NCBI GenBank assembly: GCA_022801595.1
Contig: JAAWSO010000008.1
Span: 1-64,000 of the forward strand
Reading direction: 5' to 3'
Source: Clostridiales bacterium
GTDB taxonomy: Bacteria; Bacillota; Clostridia; Oscillospirales; Acutalibacteraceae
Length of the DNA stretch: 64,000 nt
The position numbers and the translations under genes are program-made. Positions 55,090-63,748 of this stretch are shown here, one piece after another (position 1 is the stretch's first letter; each line of letters starts with the position of its first letter). The notes under the pieces are model-generated. The model had not been told where the DNA came from. It saw only the letters and a program-made list of their open reading frames with translations, and ran no database searches.

Positions 55090-56595
55090 TTATTCCAGAG
55101 AATCTACCATACAACAATATTTACTTTCCAATGCATTTTGTTCTGAAGCTGTCTTTTGGTATTGTTGAATCAAAGCAGTCGATTTTGCCACAGGCTGCAA
55201 GGTACCCGCTCCAGCAACACATCCCCCTGGACAGGCCATCCCTTCCAGCAAATAGCCATCTAGTTTTCCCGTTTTAGCCATCATCAGCATTTTTTTACAT
55301 TCCGACAAACCTTGGGCCGTTTGAATTTTCAATTCTAAACGAGGGTTTAAGGTGGAAATACATTCCGCTACCGCCTTGGCTACTCCCCCGCTTATGGCGA
55401 ATCCACGTCCGGCCGCAGTCGCTTCTTCCATGGGGATTTTTTCGGTGATCTTGGAAAAATCTACTTCCCGTGCTTCTACCATGCCCATCAATTCCTCAAA
55501 AGTCAAAACAAAATCCACGTCACTGCGAACGCTGCGCCGGCTGGCCTCCAGCTTTTTGGCCGAACAAGGCCCGATGAAAACTACCTTGCAGCCGGGATGT
55601 TTTTTCTTGAGTAACCGTCCAGTAAAAACCATAGGAGTCAAGGTCATAGAAATACATTCAGCCAGTTCCGGGAACATCTTTTTTGCCATCATTGACCAAG
55701 AAGGGCAACAGGAAGTCGCCATAAATGGCTGTTTTTGCGGAACATGAAATAAGAAATCTTTCGCCTCCTCAATGGTGCATAAGTCGGCGCCTACCGCTAC
55801 CTCTACCACGTCTTCAAAGCCAAGTTGCCGCATAGCAGTTTTCCATTTATCGGGGGAAGCCTCCGCTCCTAATTGTTGGAAGAAGGCAGGCGCAACTGCG
55901 GCATAGACCCGATCCCCTTTCTTAATGGACTGAATCACCTGAAATAACTGTCCCTTATCAGCAATGGCTCCAAAGGGACAATGGACTAGGCACATACCAC
56001 AGGACACACATTTATGATAGTCAATTTCCGCCCGGCCCAATTCATCGGAATGAATGGCATCCATACCGCATGCCTTGGCACAAGGACGATCCATTTTCAC
56101 AATCGCTCCATAGGGACAAGCATCCTTACATTTACCGCAATGGATACAGATATCCTGATCAATTACCGAACGACCGTTTTTGATTGCGATACATTTTTTT
56201 GGACAGACCTCGGTGCATGGATGGGCAAGACAGCCTTGGCAGCAATCGCTGACCTTTACTAGTTTTTCTGGACAGGCATGGCAGGCAAATTTGATGATGT
56301 TAACCAAAGGAGGTTCGTAATATTTTTCTGCAATGGCGCTTTCGTTGATGCCTTGGGACAACACGGCATGTTCATCCACTGGACGCAACGGAAGGCCAAT
56401 GGTAAGGCGCAGCCGTTCCCCGATGATCGCCCGCTCTAAAAAAATACTGTCTCGATACGTGGCTTGTTCACCAGGCAGAATTTTATAAGGAAGCTCCTCC
56501 AGTTTGGTGTAATCTCCCCCTTCATATGCCAGTCGAGCTACTTCAGTAAATACCTTACGGCGGATATCCGTAACAGAAGAGTGTATGCCTCTCAA
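55090..56595 (-). CDS. Monomeric [FeFe]-hydrogenase (group B-like)
   Basis: The 501 residues start at TTG, 8 nt behind AAGGAG. The cysteine-rich N-terminal half holds ferredoxin-type 4Fe-4S motifs (CIHCGKCKDACPYGAIV, CVSCGMCLVHCPFGAIAD) plus extra cysteines (CCQGCLAHPCTEVCPKKC). The H-cluster motifs are L1 ATSCCPSWSMMAKK, L2 FIGPCSAKKLEA and L3 EGMACPGGCVAGAGT. The L2 form differs from the MPCxxKxxE of classical group A enzymes and suggests group B. It would recycle ferredoxin by making or using H2. The promoter contains the repeat shared with purA. Confidence 0.88.
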   Translation of the reverse strand: MRGIHSSVTDIRRKVFTEVARLAYEGGDYTKLEELPYKILPGEQATYRDSIFLERAIIGERLRLTIGLPLRPVDEHAVLSQGINESAIAEKYYEPPLVNIIKFACHACPEKLVKVSDCCQGCLAHPCTEVCPKKCIAIKNGRSVIDQDICIHCGKCKDACPYGAIVKMDRPCAKACGMDAIHSDELGRAEIDYHKCVSCGMCLVHCPFGAIADKGQLFQVIQSIKKGDRVYAAVAPAFFQQLGAEASPDKWKTAMRQLGFEDVVEVAVGADLCTIEEAKDFLFHVPQKQPFMATSCCPSWSMMAKKMFPELAECISMTLTPMVFTGRLLKKKHPGCKVVFIGPCSAKKLEASRRSVRSDVDFVLTFEELMGMVEAREVDFSKITEKIPMEEATAAGRGFAISGGVAKAVAECISTLNPRLELKIQTAQGLSECKKMLMMAKTGKLDGYLLEGMACPGGCVAGAGTLQPVAKSTALIQQYQKTASEQNALESKYCCMVDSLE

Positions 56596-56670
56596 ATTTA
56601 TTTCTCCTTAATTTAATATAAACTAAATAAGATTTTGATTATTTTTAATCAATAGACGGCTCATCGTCCA

Positions 56671-56725
56671 TCATTTCTGAAATCTCTTGATTCCGTAGTG
56701 TTTCCAGCTTATTATATCACAAATA
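56671..56725 (-). promoter_or_regulatory. Hydrogenase promoter within the ~55-bp repeat
   Basis: Read on the minus strand: GTGATATAATAAGCTGGAAA, then CGGAATC and GATTTC, closely matching 25291-25345 upstream of purA. TATAAT forms the -10 box about 115 bp before the hydrogenase start. Confidence 0.6.
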
Positions 56726-56887
56726 TTGCAATTAAGAAAGTCGCCTACTTTTCCCACTATCTTCCTCTTAGAATCACATGGAAAAGCAGTCGCTTGGTTG
56801 TGACCAACGATTTTGATGGACAATTCGGCATCGTTTCCCTCAAGCAGAGGCTGTCCATAAATCCGTTTCCTTTGTCTGGTGACTTCC

Positions 56888-57016
56888 CCCAAAGGACTGA
56901 AGCATGTCCATGAAACCCACCCTGATGTGCGGATTTATGTCGCTAGCCTAGATGAGGATGCCTATATCATTCCTGGACTGGGAGACGCTGGCGATCGGAT
57001 TTTTGGTACCTTATAA
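56888..57016 (+). pseudogene. upp: C-terminal fragment of uracil phosphoribosyltransferase
   Basis: The plus-strand frame reads [20 protein letters not shown], then [20 protein letters not shown] and TL-stop. This is the conserved end of Upp, including the uracil-binding [12 protein letters not shown]. No start or PRPP site precedes it. About 40 of ~209 residues remain, with a short internal deletion after LDE. A terminator still follows the stop. The functional copy must be elsewhere. Confidence 0.8.
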
Positions 57017-57021
57017 GCAAA

Positions 57022-57064
57022 GAAAAACTCCCCAGACGAATAAATTCGTCCTTGGGGAGTTTTT
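57022..57064. terminator. Bidirectional terminator
   Basis: AAAACTCCCC and GGGGAGTTTT pair with an inner GACGAA/TTCGTC stem; probably the old upp terminator, now also ending the ACT gene's operon from the other side. Confidence 0.8.
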
Positions 57065-57078
57065 GATTCTCCAGAAAC

Positions 57079-57510
57079 TTACATGGAATAAATTTTGTCC
57101 TCGCTGATAATCTCAATCCCACCAGTCCGCAGGGCTTCCAATGCCTTTTCGTTGTCCTGTACCCGAAGGATGACCCAGGCGCGTCCGCTGTCCTGAGAAA
57201 TAAATGCATACATGTATTCGATATCAAGGGAGGCATCCGACATTACGCGGGCAGCCTTCGCAAAACCACCTGGCTTATCTTCAATCTCAATGGCGATTAC
57301 ATCGGTAAGGGATACGGTTAAACCAGCCGCTTTCAGGGCTTGTTCTGCTTTATCTGGCTGATTCACAATGAGACGAAGAATGCCAAAATTCGTGGTATCC
57401 GCAATGGATAGGGCATGGATGTCTACACCTGCCGCTGCAATTGCTGAGGTAATTTCCGCCAGACGCCCGGCTTTATTTTCCACAAAAATCGAAAGCTGTT
57501 TGATGCTCAT
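57079..57510 (-). CDS. Tandem ACT-domain amino-acid-binding protein
   Basis: The 143 residues consist of two ACT domains: LSIFVENKAGRLAEITSAIA (1-70) and IEIEDKPGGFAKAARVMSDA (71-143). AAAGGAGG precedes the ATG. There is no enzyme domain. In many Clostridia this gene directly follows paaK, as here, and is thought to sense aromatic or branched amino acids. It probably modulates the adjacent ligase; direct evidence is lacking. Confidence 0.88.
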   Translation of the reverse strand: MSIKQLSIFVENKAGRLAEITSAIAAAGVDIHALSIADTTNFGILRLIVNQPDKAEQALKAAGLTVSLTDVIAIEIEDKPGGFAKAARVMSDASLDIEYMYAFISQDSGRAWVILRVQDNEKALEALRTGGIEIISEDKIYSM

Positions 57511-57572
57511 AAAAAGTTCCTCCTTTTTCTAAAACATAATATTCGGTATCAACGTTTCCCAAAACACAAACC

Positions 57573-58874
57573 TTATACCAATCCACGTTGATCAATCACC
57601 CGTTTGGCTTTGCCTTCCGAACGTGGTAGGCTACCTGGCTCAACCAGACGTACCCGGGCGTGGATATTCAAGGTGCTTTGCAGGGCGCTTTCCATTTTCT
57701 TTTCTACGGCCTCTAAATTTTTCACGGTATCGGAGAACATCTGCTCACCCATTTCTACCTGAACTTCCATATCATCCAAATTATTTTTCCGGTTGACCAG
57801 AATCTGATAGTTGGGATCCATGCCCAACTCCAATAACACATGCTCCACTTGGGAAGGAAACACATTCACGCCACGGATAATCAACATATCGTCGCTGCGC
57901 CCACGGGGTTTTGTCATGCGGATCGTCGTCCGCCCACAAGAGCAAGGCGTCCTCATCAACGCACAGATATCTCGAGTACGATAGCGCAGCAGAGGCAGCG
58001 CTTCCTTGCCAATGCAGGTAAATACCAGCTCGCCATATTCTCCATCTGGAACCGGTTGCAGGGTATCCGGGTCGATAACCTCCGGGTAGAAATAATCCTC
58101 GTTGATATGCATCCCACTTTGCATTTCGCAGTCATAAGCCACGCCTGGACCGGCAATTTCGGAGAGACCATAAATATCGTGGGCTTTAATATCTAGCAAA
58201 CGCTCGACTTCCCGGCGCATTGGTTCAGTCCATGGTTCCGCTCCAAAAATACCAGCGCGCACCTGTAAGGTTTTCGGATCGATCCCCATATTGCGTACCG
58301 TTTCTCCAATAAACATGGCATAGGATGGCGTACAACACAAAATATTGGAGCCAAAATCCTGCAAAAGTTGAATTTGCCGTTTGGTATTTCCAGAGGATAC
58401 TGGCAATGCTGTTGCGCCCAACCGTTCTGCACCATAATGGAGACCCAGGCCTCCGGTAAACAGGCCATATCCATAGGAAACGTGGATGATATCATCTCGA
58501 GTGCCACCTGCTGCTGCAATGGCGCGTGCCGCACCATCTGCCCAAACCTGAATATCGTGGGCAGTATAGCCTACAACAGTAGGCTTTCCTGTGGTACCCG
58601 AGGAGGCATGAATCCGCACCAATTCTGACTGAGGTACAGCAAAGAGGCCGAAAGGATAATGGTCGCGCAAATCAGTTTTCACTGTGAAGGGAAGCTTATG
58701 GATATCGTCGATGGAATGGATATCCTGTGGTTGGAGTCCCATTTCATCGAATTTGTTTCGATAAAATGGGATATTTTCATAGGCAATTTTTACCGCTTTT
58801 AATAAACGTTGGGACTGCACCGCATGGAGGTAATCCCGGGATGCACATTCCATTTCTGGTTGATAAATGGGCAT
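57573..58874 (-). CDS. paaK: Phenylacetate-CoA ligase, copy 1
   Basis: The start ATG at 58874 lies 8 nt behind GGAGAGG; the longer reading is not needed. The 433-residue AMP-forming enzyme shows the P-loop RIHASSGTTGKPTVVGYT, IHVSYGYGLFTGGLGLHYG, ALPVSSGNTKRQIQLLQDF, HDIYGLSEIAGPGVAYDCE and the hinge RGRSDDMLIIRGVNVFPSQ. It activates arylacetates from aromatic amino-acid breakdown to CoA esters with ATP. It is followed by the ACT gene, and a paralogue lies upstream in the same direction. Confidence 0.93.
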   Translation of the reverse strand: MPIYQPEMECASRDYLHAVQSQRLLKAVKIAYENIPFYRNKFDEMGLQPQDIHSIDDIHKLPFTVKTDLRDHYPFGLFAVPQSELVRIHASSGTTGKPTVVGYTAHDIQVWADGAARAIAAAGGTRDDIIHVSYGYGLFTGGLGLHYGAERLGATALPVSSGNTKRQIQLLQDFGSNILCCTPSYAMFIGETVRNMGIDPKTLQVRAGIFGAEPWTEPMRREVERLLDIKAHDIYGLSEIAGPGVAYDCEMQSGMHINEDYFYPEVIDPDTLQPVPDGEYGELVFTCIGKEALPLLRYRTRDICALMRTPCSCGRTTIRMTKPRGRSDDMLIIRGVNVFPSQVEHVLLELGMDPNYQILVNRKNNLDDMEVQVEMGEQMFSDTVKNLEAVEKKMESALQSTLNIHARVRLVEPGSLPRSEGKAKRVIDQRGLV

Positions 58875-58979
58875 GAAAGGTTCCTCTCCTCTTTTATTTT
58901 TTATCATAAATTTATCACTAGATGCAATTTTTTAAAACAAGGATCCTGGAAAGAGACAATGTTCACACAGAAAAAACGA

Positions 58980-60299
58980 TTATTCTTCTGCTTGGCGAAG
59001 GTCAACGACCCGTTGGGCTTTGCCAGTAAAGCGTTCTAGAGATTTTGGTTCCACTAAGCTGACCTTAATTTCAATGCCCAAAATGGTTTTAATTCGGTCA
59101 TGGATCCGCTTTTGCAAAGTTTCCAGAGCACCATAGGTATTCAGCAGGGAGCCGTCAATCAGCTCAACCCGGACCTCTAGATGATCCGCAAAATTCTTCC
59201 GCCGCACAACCAATTGATAGTGGGGCCCAATTTCGTGGAAACCAATCAATGCACTTTCCACTTGGGAAGGAAACACATTCACACCGCGGATTTTCAGCAT
59301 ATCATCGCTGCGGCCTAAAATTTTATGCATCCGGGCGGTCGTGCGTTCACATGCACAAGGCTCGTAGTCAATCCGGGTGATATCTTTCGTGCGGTAGCGG
59401 AGCATAGGGATCCCCCGCTTGGTCAACGCTGTCACGACAAGTTCCCCTGTCGCCCCTTTTTTCAGCACATCGCCGCTGGCGGAGTCGATTACTTCACATA
59501 AGAAATGATCTTCGTTGATATGTAATCCATTGCGCTCCCGGCATTCTCCGGACATACCGGGACCATTGAGCTCCGACATGCCATAGTTATCCGTAGCAAA
59601 GAAGCCATTGCCCCACCGCTGTTCAATTTCCTCCCGCATTTCTGGCGTGCAGCCTTCACTGCCCAAAAGTCCCAGCTTCAAAGAGTAAGCATCCATGGGG
59701 AATTCCAGCTCTCTGGCCGCTTCCGCTAGGTATAAAGCATAGGATGGCGTAGCGACAATGGTATCCGTTCCGAAATCTCGCATAAATTTCAGTTGTTTTT
59801 CGGTATTTCCTGCTGAAGTTGGAACCACCGTTGCCCCAATTTTTTCCAAGCCATAGTGCAGGCCCAGCGCACCGGTAAACATACCGTAGCCAAAACAGAT
59901 TTGTACCATGCTTTCATCGCTTGCTCCGGCAGCAACCACCAGACGGGCAACCTGTTCCGCCCAGTTGGACAGATCCTCCCGGGTATAACCAACTACCGTT
60001 GGGTTGCCGGTAGTACCGGAAGAAGCATGGATTCGTACCAGTTCCTTACGTGGTACACTGAACATGCCAAAGGGATAGGTATCCCGCAGATCTGCTTTGG
60101 TTGTGTACGGGATATACTGGATATCGGAGAGTGTTTTGATTTTCTCTGCAGTCACCCCTGCTTCTTGCAGACGTTTGTGGTAAAACTCCACATTCCGGTC
60201 ACAATAATCTACCAATGCTCGCAGCCTTTCCAATTGCAGCTGCTCCAGCTCTGCCCGTTCCATACATTCTATTTCCGGATTCCAAATTCCATTTGTCAT
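58980..60299 (-). CDS. paaK: Phenylacetate-CoA ligase, copy 2
   Basis: The 439 residues start at ATG 60299 behind AAAGGGTGG. The motifs match copy 1: RIHASSGTTGNPTVVGYTRE, CFGYGMFTGALGLHYGLEK, PTSAGNTEKQLKFMRDFG, TDNYGMSELNGPGMSGEC, GRSDDMLKIRGVNVFPSQVE. The two copies are clearly diverged across the whole length, so the duplication is old and substrate preference probably differs. The genes are 105 bp apart and point the same way, likely one operon with the ACT gene. No indolepyruvate oxidoreductase is in the window. Confidence 0.93.
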   Translation of the reverse strand: MTNGIWNPEIECMERAELEQLQLERLRALVDYCDRNVEFYHKRLQEAGVTAEKIKTLSDIQYIPYTTKADLRDTYPFGMFSVPRKELVRIHASSGTTGNPTVVGYTREDLSNWAEQVARLVVAAGASDESMVQICFGYGMFTGALGLHYGLEKIGATVVPTSAGNTEKQLKFMRDFGTDTIVATPSYALYLAEAARELEFPMDAYSLKLGLLGSEGCTPEMREEIEQRWGNGFFATDNYGMSELNGPGMSGECRERNGLHINEDHFLCEVIDSASGDVLKKGATGELVVTALTKRGIPMLRYRTKDITRIDYEPCACERTTARMHKILGRSDDMLKIRGVNVFPSQVESALIGFHEIGPHYQLVVRRKNFADHLEVRVELIDGSLLNTYGALETLQKRIHDRIKTILGIEIKVSLVEPKSLERFTGKAQRVVDLRQAEE

Positions 60300-60667
60300 C
60301 GTTACTTCCACCCTTTCTGTTTGCCGTTTTCCCAGAAAAACGATTCCTAATTCGGGAATTTGTCAAACAGCCTTATTTTTTATTTTACTCCTCTTTGTCC
60401 TAAATGTAAAGGAAAAAGCGTTTTCTTCGATTGATTTTATCAGTTTCCACAGGGCATCCCTCTACTCTTTCGCTTTAATCCTTTAAATCAGATAAATTTA
60501 TGATACCGGAAATGATCAAAAAATGCAAGAGGCCTGGGTGAATGAACAAGGCTGGTTTCAACAAAAATTTTAATGGGAAAGAATGTATGAAATGGTTTGT
60601 ATTGTCTATACTAAGCAATAGGAATTCGGAAAAATTCCAATCCAGATGATTTGGGAGGAACATAACC

Positions 60668-60856
60668 ATGGATCGGAGAGAACGGAACCATAAAAATAAC
60701 CGGCTGCATAGCAATATGAAAATACACCGGATTAAAAATATTGCCGCAACCTTGCGAAAAATGAACCAAGCTGAAATTTCATCCGATATTTTGGGGAGTT
60801 ATACCGGAACCCCTCAGGACCATGAAAAACCAGAACAGGATGCGGATGATCTTTAA
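60668..60856 (+). CDS. Small conserved 62-residue protein
   Basis: ATG 9 nt behind GGGAGG. The protein (MDRRERNHKNNRLHSNMKIH to PEQDADDL) is basic at the start and acidic at the end, with LGSYTGTPQDHEKPEQDADD. I recall similar short proteins with a G-S-Y-T-G-T-P segment in clostridial genomes; no function is known. It lies 74 bp before the M23 peptidase gene in the same direction. The good ribosome site and codon pattern support a real gene. Confidence 0.6.
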   Translation: MDRRERNHKNNRLHSNMKIHRIKNIAATLRKMNQAEISSDILGSYTGTPQDHEKPEQDADDL

Positions 60857-60930
60857 AACGAAAAATCTGCCATATTTTCCAAAGCGCCCTCATAAGATTG
60901 AGAGAAACCGCGGATAAATAGGGTGATGAT

Positions 60931-62010
60931 TTGAAGAACCATATCGGGAATTGGATCAAGAAAAAATGGAAATGGAAGGCTGCCATCCTGGGAATTTCCT
61001 TGGGTATAGCGGCCATTGCCGTGACTTCAGTGGTTGGTTTTCAGGCGGGATGGTTTCCTGCGTTAGAGGTTGGTACGGAACCTCAAAGCAATACGGAAAG
61101 TGCCCCCTCGAAAACTGATTACATAAAATATGTAGAATTTAACGTCACGTATCCAGCCTTAGAAAAAGCTCTGAATCTGGATGTGGAGGCTCATAATCAG
61201 GGCAAGACCAAAAACTGGGTGGAGTTATTGGCCTATTTGGGTGCAAAATATGGCGGAGATTTCTCCAAGTATAAAAATAAAGACCTAGAAGAATTGTCGG
61301 CCAAACTGGAGGAAGGCGTCACGATGGATGAATTGACGGAATCCATGAAATATTATCCCTACTACCTGGAGGCGTATACGGCTGTTTTGGGTGGATTGGT
61401 GGGGGAATACCAGATTCAGGTCAGCGGCGAGGGGGAAGAACCGGTTTGGGAGGAACGCTACGGATTGATCGGCTTCTCCCCCATTGCTAAAAAATTCCCC
61501 TTTGAACATTACGATGATTTTGGTGCCCAGCGTACTTATGGTTACAAACGCCGTCATCTAGGCCATGATCTGATGGCTGCAACAGGAACTCCTGTGATCG
61601 CCATTGAATCAGGCACCGTAGAGGTAATGGGCTGGAATCAGTATGGCGGCTGGCGAATCGGTATTCGGAGCCACGATCAAAAACGATACTATTATTATGC
61701 TCATTTGCGTCAGAACCGCCCATTTGCGGAAGGCTTGCAGGAAGGCCAGGAGGTCAAAGCTGGTGACGTAATTGGATATGTTGGTCATACCGGATACAGT
61801 ACAGAAGAAAATGTCAATAATATTGAAGTCAGCCATCTGCACTTAGGTTTACAATTAATCTTTGATGAGTCGCAAAAAGAAAGCGATAATGAAATTTGGG
61901 TGAATTTATATCCTCTCACTCTTTTGCTTGAGAAACACAAATCCGAAGTCTATCGCGTAGATGAAACAAAAGAGTATTATCGAAAGTATAATATCGAAAT
62001 TACATCTTGA
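60931..62010 (+). CDS. Membrane-anchored M23 metallopeptidase
   Basis: The start is TTG behind AGGGTGA. The 359 residues begin with a basic segment and one helix (AAILGISLGIAAIAVTSVVG). A helical linker follows, then the LytM/peptidase M23 domain (about 195-310): YKRRHLGHDLMAATGTPVIA (metal His and Asp), GGWRIGIRSHDQKRYYYYAH and SHLHLGLQL with the second His pair. It is a wall endopeptidase or a SpoIIQ-like protein outside the membrane. The linker length is unusual for SpoIIQ. The gene ends just before tRNA-Leu. Confidence 0.88.
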   Translation: MKNHIGNWIKKKWKWKAAILGISLGIAAIAVTSVVGFQAGWFPALEVGTEPQSNTESAPSKTDYIKYVEFNVTYPALEKALNLDVEAHNQGKTKNWVELLAYLGAKYGGDFSKYKNKDLEELSAKLEEGVTMDELTESMKYYPYYLEAYTAVLGGLVGEYQIQVSGEGEEPVWEERYGLIGFSPIAKKFPFEHYDDFGAQRTYGYKRRHLGHDLMAATGTPVIAIESGTVEVMGWNQYGGWRIGIRSHDQKRYYYYAHLRQNRPFAEGLQEGQEVKAGDVIGYVGHTGYSTEENVNNIEVSHLHLGLQLIFDESQKESDNEIWVNLYPLTLLLEKHKSEVYRVDETKEYYRKYNIEITS

Positions 62011-62051
62011 TTTTACCAATTTTTTATGTTATAATAAGGCCTGTTCCACAT

Positions 62052-62138
62052 GCTGGTGTGGTGGAATCGGCAGACACAAGGGACTTAAAATCCCTCGGTA
62101 GCAATACCGTACCGGTTCAAGTCCGGTCACCAGCACCA
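62052..62138 (+). tRNA. tRNA-Leu (anticodon UAA)
   Basis: Acceptor arms GCTGGTG/CACCAGC, discriminator A and encoded CCA. The anticodon stem AGGGA/TCCCT encloses CTTAAAA, giving anticodon TAA. A long variable arm (CTCGGTAGCAATACCG) marks a class II leucine tRNA. The T arm reads CCGGTTCAAGTCCGG. Confidence 0.97.
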
Positions 62139-62146
62139 AAGAAAGT

Positions 62147-62180
62147 CTAGGAAACAAGCCGTTTCCTGGGCTTTTTTGTT
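62147..62180 (+). terminator. Terminator after tRNA-Leu
   Basis: AGGAAAC and GTTTCCT pair around AAGCC, followed by GGGC and T6. Confidence 0.75.
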
Positions 62181-62234
62181 TTGTAAATTTTGTTTTTACC
62201 ACAAAATAACCCGTTGCATCTAACCAACATCTAA

Positions 62235-62975
62235 CCGGATGTTTTTATGCTCGAATTTACTAGGAGAGATTGCTTCAGCCTGTTCCCCACTAAAATTTTA
62301 TTTTTATAAGTCAAAGCTGTGATAGAATATGTGGAGTGTCCCAGCCAGGATTGAATATCTTTTATTTCAGACCCCAAATCATATAGTACCGTTGCACAAC
62401 TATGCCGCAATCCATGAAATGTAATCGGGGGTAATCCATTCTCTTGATAAATTTAGGGAAGTTGCAAGTGAGATAATCGGGAGTAATCAGTTCTCCGTTT
62501 GACTTGCGACAAATATAGGCATCAAATTCCATACGATACGTATTGCCAAAGAATTTTCGATCTTTCTCTTGACGTTGGCAATGTACGATTACTGGAAGCG
62601 TTTTTCATTTTAGCAATATCTTCAAGGTGACTCTTTTTTCTATTTCCATCATATATTTGAACCACTTTGTTTTTAACCGATATCGTTTTATTTTCAAAAT
62701 TAATATGTGATCCCATTTTAATGCTAATACTTCACTACGACAAAAACCGTAATAGCAAGACAGATAAATAATATATCACAAGACATCAGTTCGAATTTTT
62801 CTTCTTGCTCTAAAATTGCCTGCCGCATAAAGGCTTCCGCTTTTCGCTTATTCCCCCTCTTCGGTAAATGGGTGCTGATCCACTTTTGTTTTCTTTCACT
62901 ATCCCCTCTAAAATTCAATACAACTTGCCAAATTCCGTTCTTTAAATGTAATGATCCTGTTACTTTACTTCTCAT
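62235..62975 (-). pseudogene. Broken tyrosine integrase of the tRNA-Leu element
   Basis: The N-terminus is present (SLHLKNGIWQVVLNFRGDSE, KWISTHLPKRGNKRKA). A middle part (HINFENKTISVKNKVVQIYD) lies in another frame. The catalytic end (LPPITFHGLRHSCATVLYDL, DIQSWLGHSTYSITALTYKN) is nearest the tRNA. Frameshifts and an internal deletion of much of the core region separate them. The gene's end faces the tRNA 3' end, as for elements integrated there. Not functional. Confidence 0.8.
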
Positions 62976-63038
62976 CGTTATACCTCCACGATGTATAGCA
63001 AGAAGATATCATACTGTTTATTTTATCATATGGTTTTA

Positions 63039-63278
63039 TTATTCGCAAATTTCACCCTCCTGAGAAGATGAGTAAAAATACTTGATGATACTGAGTTTTG
63101 TGATACGGAATTCTCTTCCCAACCTTCGAAATACAAACTTTCCTTCTTTACATAAGCGACGTACTAAAGTAGGACTGGTTTTGCCACCAAGCATTTCACA
63201 AGCCTGTTTCACACTAACCACATCCGGGTAGTCAGAAAACATTTTTATATTTTGTAAATGAATAAGTTCTCCTATCAT
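63039..63278 (-). CDS. Excisionase-like HTH protein
   Basis: The ATG at 63278 is 6-7 nt behind GGAAAGGAA. The 79-residue product contains an AlpA/Xis-type winged helix (YPDVVSVKQACEMLGGKTSP, LCKEGKFVFRRLGREFRIT). It lies directly upstream of the broken integrase, as xis does in such elements. It is intact as read, although its partner is not. Confidence 0.7.
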   Translation of the reverse strand: MIGELIHLQNIKMFSDYPDVVSVKQACEMLGGKTSPTLVRRLCKEGKFVFRRLGREFRITKLSIIKYFYSSSQEGEICE

Positions 63279-63345
63279 AATCATTTCCTTTCCATGTAAT
63301 ACCCATGCTACAGAAGCAGCCCCACCCACCACTTTAAATTATATT

Positions 63346-63709
63346 TTATCGGCCAGTGCTACCGAATCCACCACATTTCATGACATCAGAATTTCCATCA
63401 TATGAAGTCAGATAGTAAATAAACATTCCCTGTCCAATCTTATCTCCTTTTTGATCTGATTTGGCAGTTAGCAATCATCACAGGATGCTTTCCCATGGAA
63501 CTTCTCACATTTAGGATCAACGCTTCTTCTGGCTGAAAAAACGCTTTTACATCTGTCCAGGTCATTTCCGACTCTCCCGGTGGAATCGTAACGTCTACCG
63601 GAGAAAAGAAATCATACGCAACCGAATATCTGGTCGCCCGCTGTGGCAGTTTAATATCTCCTTCATGTTTGCGGAATCCATCGTGTACCGCTTCAAATCC
63701 TCTTTCCAT
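63346..63709 (-). pseudogene. dut: dUTPase remnant
   Basis: Start MERGFEAVHDGFRKHEGDIK, LPQRATRYSVAYDFFSPVDV and LNVRSSMGKHPVMIANCQ match the first dUTPase motifs. After a frameshift the end reads KIGQGMFIYYLTSYDGNSDV and GGFGSTGR, the last motif. The middle with the uracil-binding G-V-I-D-x-D-Y is missing. Phage and element dUTPases limit uracil in DNA. Confidence 0.7.
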
Positions 63710-63748
63710 TTCAAATCAGCAAAATTCCATTAGAAAACACAAGACAGA

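Noticed and set aside
60475-60714. 79-codon minus-strand frame upstream of the small 62-residue gene
   Set aside because: Hydrophobic composition from reading promoter DNA backwards, no ribosome site, and it overlaps the better-supported plus-strand gene.
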